Shown: piece by piece, positions 49,052-62,100 of the stretch
Layout of the letters: each line of letters begins with the position of its first letter
How positions within the stretch are numbered: the stretch's first letter is position 1
Source: Siphonodentalium dalli
Taxonomy: Eukaryota > Mollusca > Scaphopoda > Gadilida > Siphonodentaliidae
DNA: 64,000 nucleotides
Reading direction: 5' to 3'
Assembly: GCA_032622095.1 (NCBI GenBank)
Contig: CP136063.1
Coordinates: forward strand, 27,590,987-27,654,986
Notes under the pieces: model-generated
What the model saw: only the letters and a program-made list of their open reading frames with translations
Told to the model about the DNA's origin: nothing
The model's database searches: none
Translations under genes and position numbers: made by a program

Positions 49052-49214
49052 TACATTTTTTCTCCCCACATGTTCCTAAACCAGACTTGAAAATTGGTGT
49101 CGCCTTATTAACTAAAATAAGCTGGTGTGAAAGGTTGAAATATATTTTTTGTAAAGAGACTGTTCATTTGATGCAAAAGAGTTAATTCTATGAGTACATG
49201 TACCACAGTGAACA

Positions 49215-50091
49215 AGCCAGGGATTTTTTGGAGACACCTGTTTTTGGGCAATGATATTCCGAAGGCATATCCTGAATGACTGAGTGGAGGAAGGTTTGGG
49301 AGTGGGTAACTCGGGGTTACTAACCCCCTGCTGATGGTGGAGGCAAGTTCTTCCTCCTGGAATTGTTTTTGAAAATCCATTGCATTGAGAGCTAATCTAG
49401 GGTTCTTTGCGTCAGTATTTTGAATTTTACTGAGAGGTCAATTTGATAAAGTTTCTCAACCATAACTTTGGAAATGTTTAGATATGTATGGATTGGAAAT
49501 GCTTATAAGTTATTGTCAGATATCCTTTGGTTTGAACAATGGATTATGCTTTAATATCCTGGCTGCTTGAAATGAGACTTACCATTATCACTTTTAATTC
49601 ATATAATATGCTATTTTCTAAAATCCAAGTGAGAGACACATACTAGTATATAATATACTAGTACAGAAACATTGTCTATTAAGTTACGGTAGTAATTACT
49701 ATTAGTACTAATCTCTATGTTAATTTTTCATTTGGTTTCATGAGATCACACCTGATAACAAGGTTTATTTGATACAATTGTCATTGTTCCTGTACTATTT
49801 TTGATTGAAATACGGAAGACTGAATGATAACAAACCTGAACTCAAACTACATGTATTTCAAGTTTTAACAGATGAAAGCTAGATAAAGCCCAACATACTT
49901 TTACAGTATGATTCCAACTGTTAAACTTAAATATTTTTGTAAACTTAAATACCTTATGTCAATATATATAGATGATTGATTGAAATACTGAAGGCTGAAT
50001 GATAAGAAACCTGAACTCAAACTACATGTATTTCAAGTTTTAACAGATGAAAGCTAGATAAAGCCAAACATACTTTTACAGTAAAGGCACG
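49215..50091. repeat. Dispersed repeat, copy 2 (with internal duplication)
   Basis: Counterpart of 8120-8760. A segment of about 110 bp containing GATTGAAATACKGAAGRCTG and TTTCAAGTTTTAACAGATGA occurs twice (49803-49911 and 49978-50091), which copy 1 does not have. Confidence 0.85.
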
Positions 50092-50094
50092 GTT

Positions 50095-50320
50095 GGCCTT
50101 AATTGTCGAAAATATTAATATTTGTTCCAAACACCGTAAACAGAAAAACATTAAAAGTTAAAACGCATATAGTTTCGTCCATATACATGTATACCATGAC
50201 CATCGCGTAAACAGCATGTTATCATAAAGACCTAAAATATTTTACATAAGCAAGAGCCTGATTGTGTTACAGAAAACAGCACAATGCTACTGGCTAATCA
50301 CACACAAATGGCTATACCGT
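50095..50320. mobile_element. Truncated copy of the TTAA-type MITE
   Basis: It begins AGGCACGGTTGGCCTTAATT and matches 21618 to about 21835, including CGTAAACAGCATGTTATCAT and GAGCCTGATTGTGTTACA. The right half is missing. It starts directly at the end of the dispersed repeat above. Confidence 0.85.
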
Positions 50321-50563
50321 AGATATCTTCGTCTGAACTAGTAACTACGCTTAATTGTAAATACATGTTTTTACATTTCGATTCGGGATGCGACAATTGG
50401 GGATCAACTAACGCTAATTATTTCGCCATCTCTAGTCATTCCATTAATATATACATGTATATATTTCTTGGGTGGAAGAATAAGTTTTATACATGTACTA
50501 CAGGTACATGCATGTATTTAAATCGTGTTTTCCAACTTCCAAGTTCACTGTTTTATTTACATA

Positions 50564-50927
50564 CCCTGCTTGACAAAACAAGTGTCCAATGTCATTGCGG
50601 TGTATTTGCCATTCGGCCGCGGTGTCAGATTTTGGAACTGCAGTTGAGCACCGCGGCCGAACGGCAAGTACGGTACACCATGGGTGAACGGCAACTACAC
50701 CGCGGCCGGACCGCATGTACATGTACACCATGGTTAGATTTCAGGTTCGTATCATCTTTTTTCAGTTTAATGAACGTACACAGCGGCAACTACACCATGG
50801 CCAAATGACAAGTACACGGCAACCCGACTGTAGTTAGCCGGTGGAGCCGCGGTGTAGTTGCATTTCAGCCGCGGTGGCAACGCTAACCGCACCGCGGTTA
50901 AGTGGACACTTGTTTTGTCCAGCAGGG
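50564..50927. mobile_element. 364-bp TA-flanked foldback MITE, copy 1
   Basis: The left end CCCTGCTTGACAAAACAAGT and the reverse complement of the right end CCCTGCTGGACAAAACAAGT are near-identical, with TA on both sides (50562-50563, 50928-50929). The interior is GC-rich with many CCGCGG and CGGCCG words. The several ORFs here are unlikely to be genes. Confidence 0.85.
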
Positions 50928-51029
50928 TACTGTAGTATGCACATTCCAGCAAACTTTTGTACCAACAGCCAAGTACGGTATGCTTAAGCCTACCAGTCAC
51001 TGCTATCCCATTCCGGGGTCCCAAGCATA

Positions 51030-51346
51030 CCCCGCTGGACAAAGCAAGTGTCCATTGGTACCGTGGTGTATTTGCCGTTCGGCCGCGGTGTCAAGAGTTT
51101 GTAACTGCAGTTAACGGCAAATTCACTGCGACCGAACAGCAACTACTAGTACCCTCATGGCCGAATGACATGTACACCGTGGTTAGATTTCTGGTTTGTG
51201 TCATCTTTTTTCGGTTTAATTTTAATGAAAGTACACCATGGCCCAACTGTAGTTAGCTGGTGGAGCCGCGGTGTAGTTGCATTTCGGCAGTGGTGGCAAT
51301 GCTAACCACACCGCAGTTAAATGGACAGTTGTTTTGTCCAGCAGGG
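51030..51346. mobile_element. 317-bp TA-flanked foldback MITE, copy 2
   Basis: Ends CCCCGCTGGACAAAGCAAGT and (reverse complement) CCCTGCTGGACAAAACAACT, flanked by TA (51028-51029, 51347-51348). The interior parallels copy 1 100 bp upstream, so the two may be a local duplication or two insertions. Confidence 0.82.
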
Positions 51347-51349
51347 TAC

Positions 51350-52160
51350 TAAAAGGATACAATTGTATTGAGATTGGTCTGAACGAGATTGATCTGAGAC
51401 TGAACGTTCACTACATCATGCATGATAGATTGAATTTGATGCATACTGCATACAGTGTAGTCTACTGGTATGGCTATGCACTTACCATTCGGCTGTTAGT
51501 TTAAGCTGGAGTCTTGTTTTAATCCAGAGAACAAATCACACATGTGACATTCACAATGTCAACAACAGGTCAACGCCAATATGAATATTCAATAAAATGA
51601 TCATCTTCAAGTCCAAGTTGTTGAAATGTTGGCGAAATTGTTGTGTTCTGTGGTCACTCTATCGTTGATTTAAGGTCCATGGTACTGTAATAATTTGCTT
51701 GATGTTGTCCTCGGTGTTGACGAAACTGGTTCGTGGGTGAGGTAGAAATGAAATGCGCTTTCACTTTCAGTTTCAACTTTGACAATGACACTGATTTCGA
51801 ATACTTTTGCATCGCCTACTGTCGAAAAATTGCGATGTATAACTCCAAACTGATTCATCGTGGTGTTGTTTGAAAAATCACTGTTGTTAAATCACACTAT
51901 AATGATGCCGGTCATTTGGTAGGGACAGTTGAGAATTGAGTTGTTCAACTCGCCTAACAAATCAATGAACAATGTATCAGCGACATTCTGAACTCCTCGA
52001 CCTGTGACCTCTGGATCAATTTCCCACAATGCTTCGCAAAAGCGGAGCGGAAGTCACGTGATTTTTAACCCATTTTACTTGTCCGGATTTTCATCGCGTC
52101 GAAATTCTGTTTCATGGTATTGTAAAAATTAATGACGTCATTCACGCCTAAACATGAAAA
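51350..52160. other. No supported gene
   Basis: Short ORFs only (51277-51504 plus, 51670-51858 minus). No motif recognised. Confidence 0.4.
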
Positions 52161-52163
52161 GCA

Positions 52164-52186
52164 ACAACGCGCCTGCGGCGCGTTGT
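52164..52186. repeat. GC-rich 10-bp-stem hairpin
   Basis: ACAACGCGCC-TGC-GGCGCGTTGT forms a perfect stem with a 3-nt loop. It stands out in AT-rich surroundings. It precedes the 52240-52470 block that is shared with 35030-35270. Confidence 0.75.
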
Positions 52187-52239
52187 GGTTGCTACAAATA
52201 AAGTCCATGTGTAGAAAGTGCTTGTGTCCCGATCTTCTC

Positions 52240-52470
52240 CTAGACGAAGCGCAACAGCTGGATTTGCTCTATGTGAGCGTCTTAAACATAGACAGAAGAC
52301 CAAAACGGGAAATTTTGACAAAGGTCCGCTCAATTTTGTTCTGGGCTAGGGGAGGGGCAAAATATGTCAATTTTTTGTCGCCGATTTGAACCAAAATGGT
52401 TGTGAAGTATCTGTAGGATGTACTAAGTATTATCGTGCGTGAATTTTGTGAATCGGTTGACAAATGTAGA
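52240..52470. repeat. Diverged copy of the 35030-35270 repeat block
   Basis: It shares GGGAAATTTTSACMAAGGTC, GGGGAGGGG...CAAAATWTGTCAATTTTTT and GTGAATTTTGTGAATCGG with the earlier copy. ORFs in it are not conserved as proteins. Confidence 0.65.
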
Positions 52471-52917
52471 AATGGTGGCCCTTTCCTTTTTTCAAGTTTA
52501 CAGGGAAAGCACTATGAATTTATATTTCTTCAACCAATCGTGACGTGTTTGGTATCATTCGATGGGGAATTGTTAGTTCTTTTAAACGATTATTCATTTG
52601 CTGCATTATGTCGAATGAGTCCGGAGATATTCAAAAAAGTATGAACCAGAAACATACATATTGGCCTACATAGTAAAATATCGCCACAAAACCTAACCAA
52701 AACCCGGCTAAATATTAAAGGGGCATCAAATACGAACACAATGCCGCAAAAATTAGCTCGATATCTCGAAAATTGGCCGATATATGGCGACTTTTCTACA
52801 CGCGTCTTCAAATTTCGAGGCATGGGTGGGGGTCACACCAGAACGTTCCAACTGAACACAGAAATGTCAATAAACCATACTATCGACATTCCAATCAATT
52901 CCGCGCGATTCCCTTAT

Positions 52918-53110
52918 TATACTTCCATATTTTAATATGGAAGTATATTGTTATTCAATTTTTTATTATACTTCCATATTTTAATATGGAAGTATATTGT
53001 TATTCAATTTTTTATTTTTCACTATTATTATACTTCCATGTGTTAACATGGAAGTATATTGTAATTCTTCTGGCTTTTATTATACTTACATGTTTTAACA
53101 TGTAAGTATA
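52918..53110. repeat. Four successive 30-bp palindromes
   Basis: Perfect or near-perfect palindromes at 52918-52947, 52967-52996, 53029-53058 and 53081-53110. Arms are TATACTTCCATATTT (twice), TATACTTCCATGTGT and TATACTTACATGTTT. Each is followed by ATTGTTATTCAATTTTTTAT or ATTGTAATTCTTCTGGCTTT. They mark stacked heads of the repeat family that fills the next 10 kb. Confidence 0.92.
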
Positions 53111-56100
53111 TTGTAATTCTTCTGGCTTTTATTATTATTATTTTTTTTTCTTCTTCTTATTATTCCAATAACATGCCTTAATCTCTGGAACGGCTGAACC
53201 GATTCACCCAATTTTTTCGGTTTCAGTATATAACTTTGGAAGTTCTAGTAAAATGGCCTATTCAGAATTTCGTCCGACCTTGACCTTCGGAGTTATCGCC
53301 ATTTTGTTGATTTTTGGAGGTTTTTTGCGACACAAAAGTCACTTGCGAAATCGATGTTTGAATTCTTATATCGTCGAAACGGCTTGACCGATTGATTTGA
53401 AATTTGGTACATGCATAGCCATTGAGTATACGAAGTCGATGTACAAATAGTGAATTTCATCTGACCTTGACCTTTGGAAACAACGCTCTTTATCGGTTTT
53501 ATTGTTGTTTTCCTATCTCCTCCGAAACGGCTTGAGATATCGGGTTCGGACTTTTTTCATTATTTGCGCATGTATGTGTGTTATGAACCACCGAAAAATT
53601 ATAGGGTTCGCACTTCCGGTTTAAAAGTTCGCTATGGGTCGAAGGTTAAAAGAACGTTCTTTTTAGGAATCCAGAATGGCTCGAGCTATTGAGTTGGGAC
53701 TTCTTGTATCATGTGAAGCAATCTCTGCGCTCTATAACGATATATATAGTTAATGGATTGCACTTCCGGTTTTGGATAACGGGCGTGTGGGTATGTATCT
53801 CAAAACTATTTTGGCGCAGATTTTGATGAAATTTGGTGGACGTCATCAGTAGTTGCCACTGATTACTATGCAACTCGAATTTTAAAAATCGGACATAAAC
53901 TTCGAGAGTTATGGCTGTTTAAAAACCTGGTTTTTATGGGGTTTTTATGGGGTTTTCGTGCCTTGAAAAATTTCAAAATCGATGTTTGATTACTTTTGTC
54001 GTCGAAACGGCTTGGCCAATTGATTTGAAATTCCGTACCTCCTTGGGCATTGAACATATGCAGTCGATGCATTAATAGGGAATTTCGTCTGACCTTAACC
54101 TTTGGAAAGAACGCTCTTTATCTGTTTTATTGTTGTAAACGTATCTCCCCCGGAACGGCTTGAGGTATCGAGTTCGGACTTGCATTATTAGTTTCCTCTC
54201 ATCATGTGCTACAAACGCGCGAAAAATGGTATGGATAGCACTTCCGGTTCGAAAGTTCGGTATTGGTCGAAGAATCGGTTAACGCTCTTTGAAAAACGTT
54301 TTTCTCCTAAATTTGACCAAATTCATAGGGTGGCATCGCTATTACGAACTGAAGACAACGCCTTAAAAATTAGCGCAATCGACCAAAAACTGACGTCACA
54401 GCACCCGATTCAACTTTTGACTTTTGGGTATCCAGCAAGGTGGGAGCCTTGCCCTGATTTCTTTGAAAAAGGCGAATATATCCAAAACGACTCTACCGAT
54501 TGCCTTGATTTTGTGTAAGTACATAGCTCCCGTCCTTGGCTATTGACTGGACTGGGTGCGTTGTTCGTCCGACCTTGACCTTGGCACAAAACGCTCTTCA
54601 TGTTGATTACTGTTGTGTGCTCATCTCCTCCGGAACGGCTTGAGATATCGAGTTCGGACTTGCTCTATTAGGTTCGTCTTCTCATGTGATACACGCATAC
54701 AAAAATGACTTCCGGTTTGGGAGAACTGGCGAGTGGGTGCAGAATTTGATGAAATTTGGTGGATAAAATACTGTGGTTGGTGACTAGTACTATGGTATAT
54801 AGTATCACAATACTCGCATGTGTCTGCTGACAACTAACTCGTTAACGGACGACACAAGTTCCCGTCATTGGCAACATGGAAGTATCGAAATTGCTGTGCA
54901 ATTACAGTTTCATTCTAGTTATTATTATTATTATACTTCCATGTTTTAACATGGAAGTATATTGTAATTCTTCTGGCTTTTATTTTTTTTCTTCTTTTTA
55001 TTATTCTTATTCCTATTATTCCGATAACATGCCTTAATCTCCGGAACGGCTGGACCGATTCACCTGCTGTTTTCGGTTTCAGTATATAACTTTGGAAGAT
55101 CTCGGTAAATGGCCTATTGATAATTTCGTCCGACCTTGACCTTCGGAGTTATCGCCATTTTGTTGATTTTTGGGGGGTTTTCGCGACACAAAAGTCACTT
55201 GCAAAATCGAGGTTTGAATTCTTATATCGTCGAAACAGCTTTACCGATTGATTTGAAATTTGGTACCTGCATAGCCATTGAGTATACGAAGTCGAGGCAT
55301 AAATGGCGAATTTCATGTGACCTTGAACTTTGAAAACAACGCTCTCTATCTGTTTTATTGTTGTGAACATATCTCCTCCGAAACGGCTTGAGATATCGAT
55401 TTCGGACTTTTTTCGCATGTATGTGTGTTATGAACCGCCGAAAAATTATAGGGTTCGCACTTCCGGTTTAAAAGTTCGCTACTGGTCGAAGGATAAAATA
55501 ACGCTCTTTATAGGGAATCTAGAACGGCTTGAGATATTGAGTTGGGACTTTTTGCATTATGTGCAGCAAACTCTGCGCTATCGAACGATATATATAGTTA
55601 ACGGATATCACTTCCGGTTCGGGAGAGCGGGCGTGTGGGTATGTATCTTAAAACTCTTTTAGCGCATATTTTGATGATATTTGGTAGACGTCATCAGTAG
55701 ATGCCACTGATTGCTATGCAACTCGAATTTTAAAAATCGGACATAAACTTCGATAGTTATGGCTGTTTAAAAACCTGGTTTATTTCCGACCTTGACCTTC
55801 AGAGTTATCGACATTTTGTTGATTTTTGGGGGGTCTTCGCGCAACTAAAATGACTTGCAAAATCGAGGTTTGATTTCTTATATCGCCAAAACGGCCGGTC
55901 CGATTGATTTGAAATTCGGAACCTTCTTAGCCATTGCGCATTGGCAGTCGATGAACTAATAGGGAATTTCGTGTGACCTTGACCTTTGGAAACAACGCTC
56001 TTTATCGGTTTTATTGTTGTTAACGTATCTCCTCCGAAACGGCTTGAGATATCGAGTTCGGACTTTTTTCATTATTTGCTCATTTATGTGTGTTATGTAC

Positions 56101-59100
56101 CACCGAAAAATTATATGGTTCGCACTTCCGGTTTAAAAGTTCGCTACTGGTCCAAGGATAAAAGAACGCTCTTCATATGCAATTCAGAAGGGCTTGAGAT
56201 ATCGAGTTGGGACTTTTTGCATGATGTGCAGCAAACTCTGCGCTCTCTAATGATATATATAGTTAACGGATTTCACTTCCGGTTTGGGAGAACGGGCGTG
56301 TTGTATGTATCTCAAATTGTTTTTGGTGCAGATTTTGATGGAATTTGGTGGATAGAATCTGTGGTTGCCGAGTATTACTATGAGCTACAGTATCACCATA
56401 CTGATATGTGTCTCCTGAAAAGTGACGCTTTATCAGGTGACACAATTTCCGTCATTGGCTAACATGGAAGTATCGAAATTGCTGTGCAATTACAGTTTCA
56501 TTCTAGTTATACTTCCATGTGTTAACATGGAAGTATATTGTAATTCTTCTGGCTTTTATTATTTTGCTTTTTCTTATTATTCCAATAACATGCCTTAATC
56601 TCTGGAACGGCTGAACCGATTCACCTGCGGTTTTTTTCTTCAGTATAAAACCTTGGAAGATCTAGCAAAATGGCCTATTGAGAATTTCGTCCGACCTTGA
56701 CCTTCGGAGTTATCGCCATTTTGTTGATATTTGGGGGCTTTTCGCGACACAAAAGTAACTTGCAAAATCGATGTTTGAATTATTATATCGTCGAAACGGC
56801 TTGACCGATTGATTTGAAATTTGGTACCTGCATAGCCATGGAGTATACGAAGTCGATGTACAAATAGGGAATTTGCTCTGACCTTCACCTTTGAAAACAA
56901 CGCTCTTTATCTGGTTTAATGTTGTAAACGTATCTCCTCCGAAACGGCTTGAGCTATCGGGTTCGGACATTTTTCATTATTTGCGCATTTATGTGTGTTA
57001 TGAACCACCGAAAAATGATAGGGTTCGCACTTCCGGTTTAAAAGTTCGCTACGGGTCGAAGGTTAAAACAATGCTCTTTATAGGAAATCTAGTATAGAAT
57101 GGCTTGAGATATTGAGTTGGGACTTTTTGCATTATGTGCAGCAAACTCTGCGCTATCGAACGATATATATAGTTAACGGATATCACTTCCGGTTCTGGAG
57201 AGCGGGCGTGTGGGTATGTATCTCAAAACTATTTTAGCGCATATTTTGATGACATTTGGTAGACGTCATCAGTAGATGCCACTGATTGCTCTGCAACATA
57301 AACTGCGATAGTTATGGCTGTTTAAAAACCTGGTTTATTTCCGACCTTGACCTTCAGAGTTATCGACATTTTATTGATTTTTGGGTGGTCTTCGCGCAAC
57401 TGAAATGACTTGCAAATTCGAGGTTTGATTTCTTATATCGCCGAAACGGCTTGGCCGATTGATTTGAAATTCAGAATCTTCTTAGCCATTGCGCATTGGC
57501 AGTCGATGAACTAATAGGGAATTTCGTGTGACCTTGACCTTTGGAAATAACGCTCTTTATCTGTTTTATTGTTGTTCCAGTATCTCCTCCGAAACGGCTT
57601 GAGATATCGAGTTCGGACTTTTTTCATTATTTGCTCATTTACGTGTGTTATGTACCACCGAAGAATGATAGGGTTCGCACTTCCGGTTTAAAAGTTCGCT
57701 GCTGGTCGAAGGATAAAACAACCCTCTTTATATGAAATCCAGAAGGGCTTGAGATATCGAGTTGGGACCTTTTGCATGATGTGCAGCAAACTCTGCGCTC
57801 TCTAATGATATATATAGTTAATGGATTTCACTTCCGGTTTGGGAGAACGGGCGTGTGGGTATGTATCTCAAATTGTTTTTGGTGCAGATTTTGATGGAAT
57901 TTGGCGGATAGAATCTGTGGTTGCCGAGTATTACTATCAGCTACAGTATCACCATACTGATATGTGTCTCCTGAAAACTGACGCTTTATCAGGTGACACA
58001 ATTTCCGTCATTGGCGAACATGGAAGTATCGAAATTGCTGTGCAATTACAGTTTCATTCTAGTTATACTTCCATGTGTTAACATGGAAGTATATTGTAAT
58101 TCTTCTGGCTTTTATTATTGTTCATTTTTCTTCTTCTTATTCCAATAACATCCTTATATCTCAGGAACGGCTGGACCGATTCACCTGCTGTTTTCGGTTT
58201 CAGTATATAACTTTGGAAGTTCTATTAAAATGGCATATTGAGAATTTCGTCCGACCTTGACCTTCGGAGTTATCGCCATTTTGTTGATTTTTTGGGATTT
58301 TTCGAGTCACTAAAATGACTTACAAAATCGAGGTTTGATCTCTTATATCGTCGAAATGGCTTGACCGATTGATTTGAAATTTGGTATCTGCATAGCCATT
58401 GATTATACGAAGTCGATTTACAAATAGGGAATTTCGTCTGACCTTGACCTTTGGAAACAACGCTCTTTATCGGTTTTATTGTTGTTAACGTATCTCCTCC
58501 TAAACGGCTTGAGATATCGAGTTCGGACATTTTTCATGATTTGCGCATGTATGTGTGTTATGAACCGCCGAAAAATGATAGGGTTCGCACTTCCGGTTTA
58601 AAAGTTCGCTATTGGTCGAATGTTAAAAGAACGTTCTTTATAAGGAATCCAGAATGGCCCGAGCTATTGAGTTGGGACTTTTTGTATCATGTGCAGCAAA
58701 CTCTGCGCTCTATAGCGATATATATAGTTAATGGACTGCACTTCCGGTTTGGGAGAACGGGCGTGTGGGTATGTATCTCAAAGCTATTTTGGCGCAGATT
58801 TTGATGAAATTTGGTGGACGTCATCAGTAGTTGCCACTGATTACTATGCAACTCGAATTTTAAAAATCGGACATAAACTTCGAGAGTTATGGCTGTTTAA
58901 AAACCTGGTTTTTATGGGGTTTTCGTGCCCCTAAAATGCCTTGAAAAATTTCAAAATCGATGTTTGATTACTTTTATCGTCGAAACGGCTTGGCCAATTG
59001 ATTTGAAATTCCATACCTCCATGGGCATTGAACATATCCAGTCGATGCACTAATAGGGAATTTCGTCTGACCTTGACCATTGGAAACAACGCTCTTTATC

Positions 59101-62100
59101 TGTTTTATTGTTGTAAACGTATCTCCTCCGGAACGGCTTGAGATATCGAGTTCGGACTTGCATTATTAGTTTCCTCTCATCATGTGCTACAAACAAGCGA
59201 GAAATGGTATGGATAGCAGTTCCGGTTCGAAAGTTCGGTATTGGTCGAAGAATCGGTTAACGCTCTTTGAAAAGCGTTTTTCTCCTGAATTTGACCAAAT
59301 TCATAAGGCGGCATCGCTAGTCCGAACTGAAGAAAACGCCTTAAAAATTAGCGCAATCGACCAAAAACAGACGTCACAGCACCCGATTCAAATTTTGACT
59401 TTTGGGTATCCTGCAAGGTGGGAGCCTTGCCCTGATTTCTTTGAAAAAGGCGAATATATCCAAAACGACTCAACCGATTGCCTTGATTTTGGGTACGTAC
59501 ATAGCTCCCGTCCTTGGCTATTGACTGGACTGGGTGCTGAGTTCGTCCGACCTTGACCTTGGCACAAAACGCTATTTATGTTGATTACTGTTGTGTGCTC
59601 ATCTCCTCCGGAACGGCTTGATATATCGAGTTCGGACTTGCTCTATTAGGTTCGTCTTCTCATGTGCTACACGCATACAAAAATGGTTGCGATAGATCTT
59701 CCCCTTGGTAAACATTGAAGTATCGAAATTGCTGTGCAATTACAGTTTCATTCTAGTATTATATTTCTAATTCTTCCGTTTTTTATTATTTTTTTTTCAA
59801 TAACATGCCTTAATCTCCGGAACGGCTGGACCGATTTACCTGGTGTTTTCGGCTTTAGTATATAACTTTGGAAGTTCTCTGAAAATGGCCGATTGAGAAT
59901 TTCGTCCGACCTTGACCTTCAGAGTTATCGCCATTTTGTTGATTTTTGGGGGTTTTTCGCGACACAAAAGTAACTTGCGAAATCGATGTTTGATCTCTTA
60001 TATCGTCGAAACGGTTTGACCGATTGATTTGAAATTTGGTACTTGCATAGCCATTGAGTATACGAAGTCGATGTTCCAATAGGGAATTTCGTCTGACCTT
60101 GACCTTTGGATACAACGCTCTTTATCGGTTTTATTGTTGTTATCGTATCTCCTCCTAAACGGCTTGAGATATCGAGTTCGGACTTTTTCGTTATTTGCGC
60201 ATGTATGTGTGTTATGAACCGCCGAAAAATTATAAGGTTCGCACTTCCGGTTTAAAAGTTCGCTACTGGTCGAAGGATAAAAGAACGCTCTTTATATGGA
60301 ATCTAGAACGGCTTGAGATATTGAGTTGGGACTTTTTGCATTATGTGCAGAAAACTCTGCGCTATCGAACGATATATATAGTTAACGGGTATCACTTCCG
60401 GTTCGGGGGAGCGGGCGTGTGGGTATGTATCTAAAAACTATTTTAGCGCATATTTTGATGACATTTGGTAGACGTCATCTGTAGATGCCACTGATTGTTA
60501 TGCAACTCGGACATAAACTTCGATAGTTATGGCTGTTTAAAAACTTGGTTTATTTCCGACCTTGACCTTCAGACCTTCGACATTTTGTTGATTTTTGGGG
60601 GTCTTCGCGCAACTAAATTGACTTGCACAATCGAGGTTTGATTTCTTATATCGCCGAAACGGCTTGTCCGATTGATTTGAAATTCGGAACCTTCTTAGGC
60701 ATAGCGCATTGGCAGTCGATGAACTAATAGGGAATTTCGTGTGACCTTGACCTTTGGAAACAACGCTCTTTATCATTTTTATTGTTGTAAACCTATCTCC
60801 TCATAAACGGCTGGAGATATCGAGTTCGGACTTTTTTCATTATTTGCGCATTTATGGGTGTTATGTACCACCGAAAAATGGCAGGGTTCGTACTTCCGGT
60901 TTAATATTATATTTCTAATTCTTCCGTTTTTTATTATTTTTTTTTCAATAACATGCCTTAATCTCCGGAACGACTGGACCGATTTACCTGGTGTTTTCGG
61001 CTTTAGTATATAACTTTGGAAGTTCTCTGAAAATGGCCCATTGAGAATTTCGTCTGACCTTGACCTTCGGAGTTATCGCCATTTTGTTGATTTTTGGGGG
61101 TTTTTCGCGACACAAACGTAACTTGCGAAATCGAGGTTTGAATTCTTATATCGTCGAAACGGCTTGACCGATTGATTTGAAATTTGGTGCTTGCATAGCC
61201 ATTGAGTATACAAAGTCGATGTACAAATAGGGAATTTCGTCTGACCTTGACCTTTGGAAAAAACGCTCTTTATCGGTTTTATTGTTGTGAACGTATCTCC
61301 TCCGAAACGGCTTGAGATATCGATTTCGGACTGTTTTCGTTATTTGCGCATGTATGTGTGTCATGAACCGCCGAAAAATGATATGGTTCGCACTTCCGGT
61401 TTAAAAGTTCGCTACTTGTCGAAGGATAAAAGTAACGCTCTTTATAGGGAATCCAGAACGGCTTGAGATATTGAGTTGGGACTTTTTGCATGATGTGCAG
61501 CAAACTCCGCGCTCTCGGACGATTTATTTAGTTAACGGATTTCACTTCCGTTTCGGGAGAACGGGCGTGTGGGTATGTATCTCAAAACTATTTTGGCTCA
61601 GATTTTGATGAAATTTGTTGGACATAATCTTTAGTTGTCGCTGACCACTACTCCGCTCAGATTTTTAAAATCGGAATTAAACTTCTCGAGTTATGGCTGC
61701 TTAAAAACCTGATTTTTATGGCGTTTTCGGACCCCTAGAATGACTTGCAAACCTGCAAAATCGATGTTTGATTTCTTATATCGTTGAAACGGCTTGGCCA
61801 ATTGATTTGAAATAATGTACCTCCATAGCCATTGGGCATTCGCAGTCGATGCACAAATAAGGAATTTCGTCTGACCTTGACCTTTGGAAACAACGCTCTT
61901 TATCTGTTTTATTGTTGTTAACGTATCTCCTAAACGGCTCGAGATATCGTGTTCGGACTTTTTTCATTATTTGCGCATGTACATCTGTTATGAACCAACG
62001 AAACATGATAGGGGTCGCACTCCCGGTTTAAAAGTTGACTATGGTCGAATAATAAAAGAACGCTCTTTATACGAAATCCAGAATGGCTTGATATATTGAG

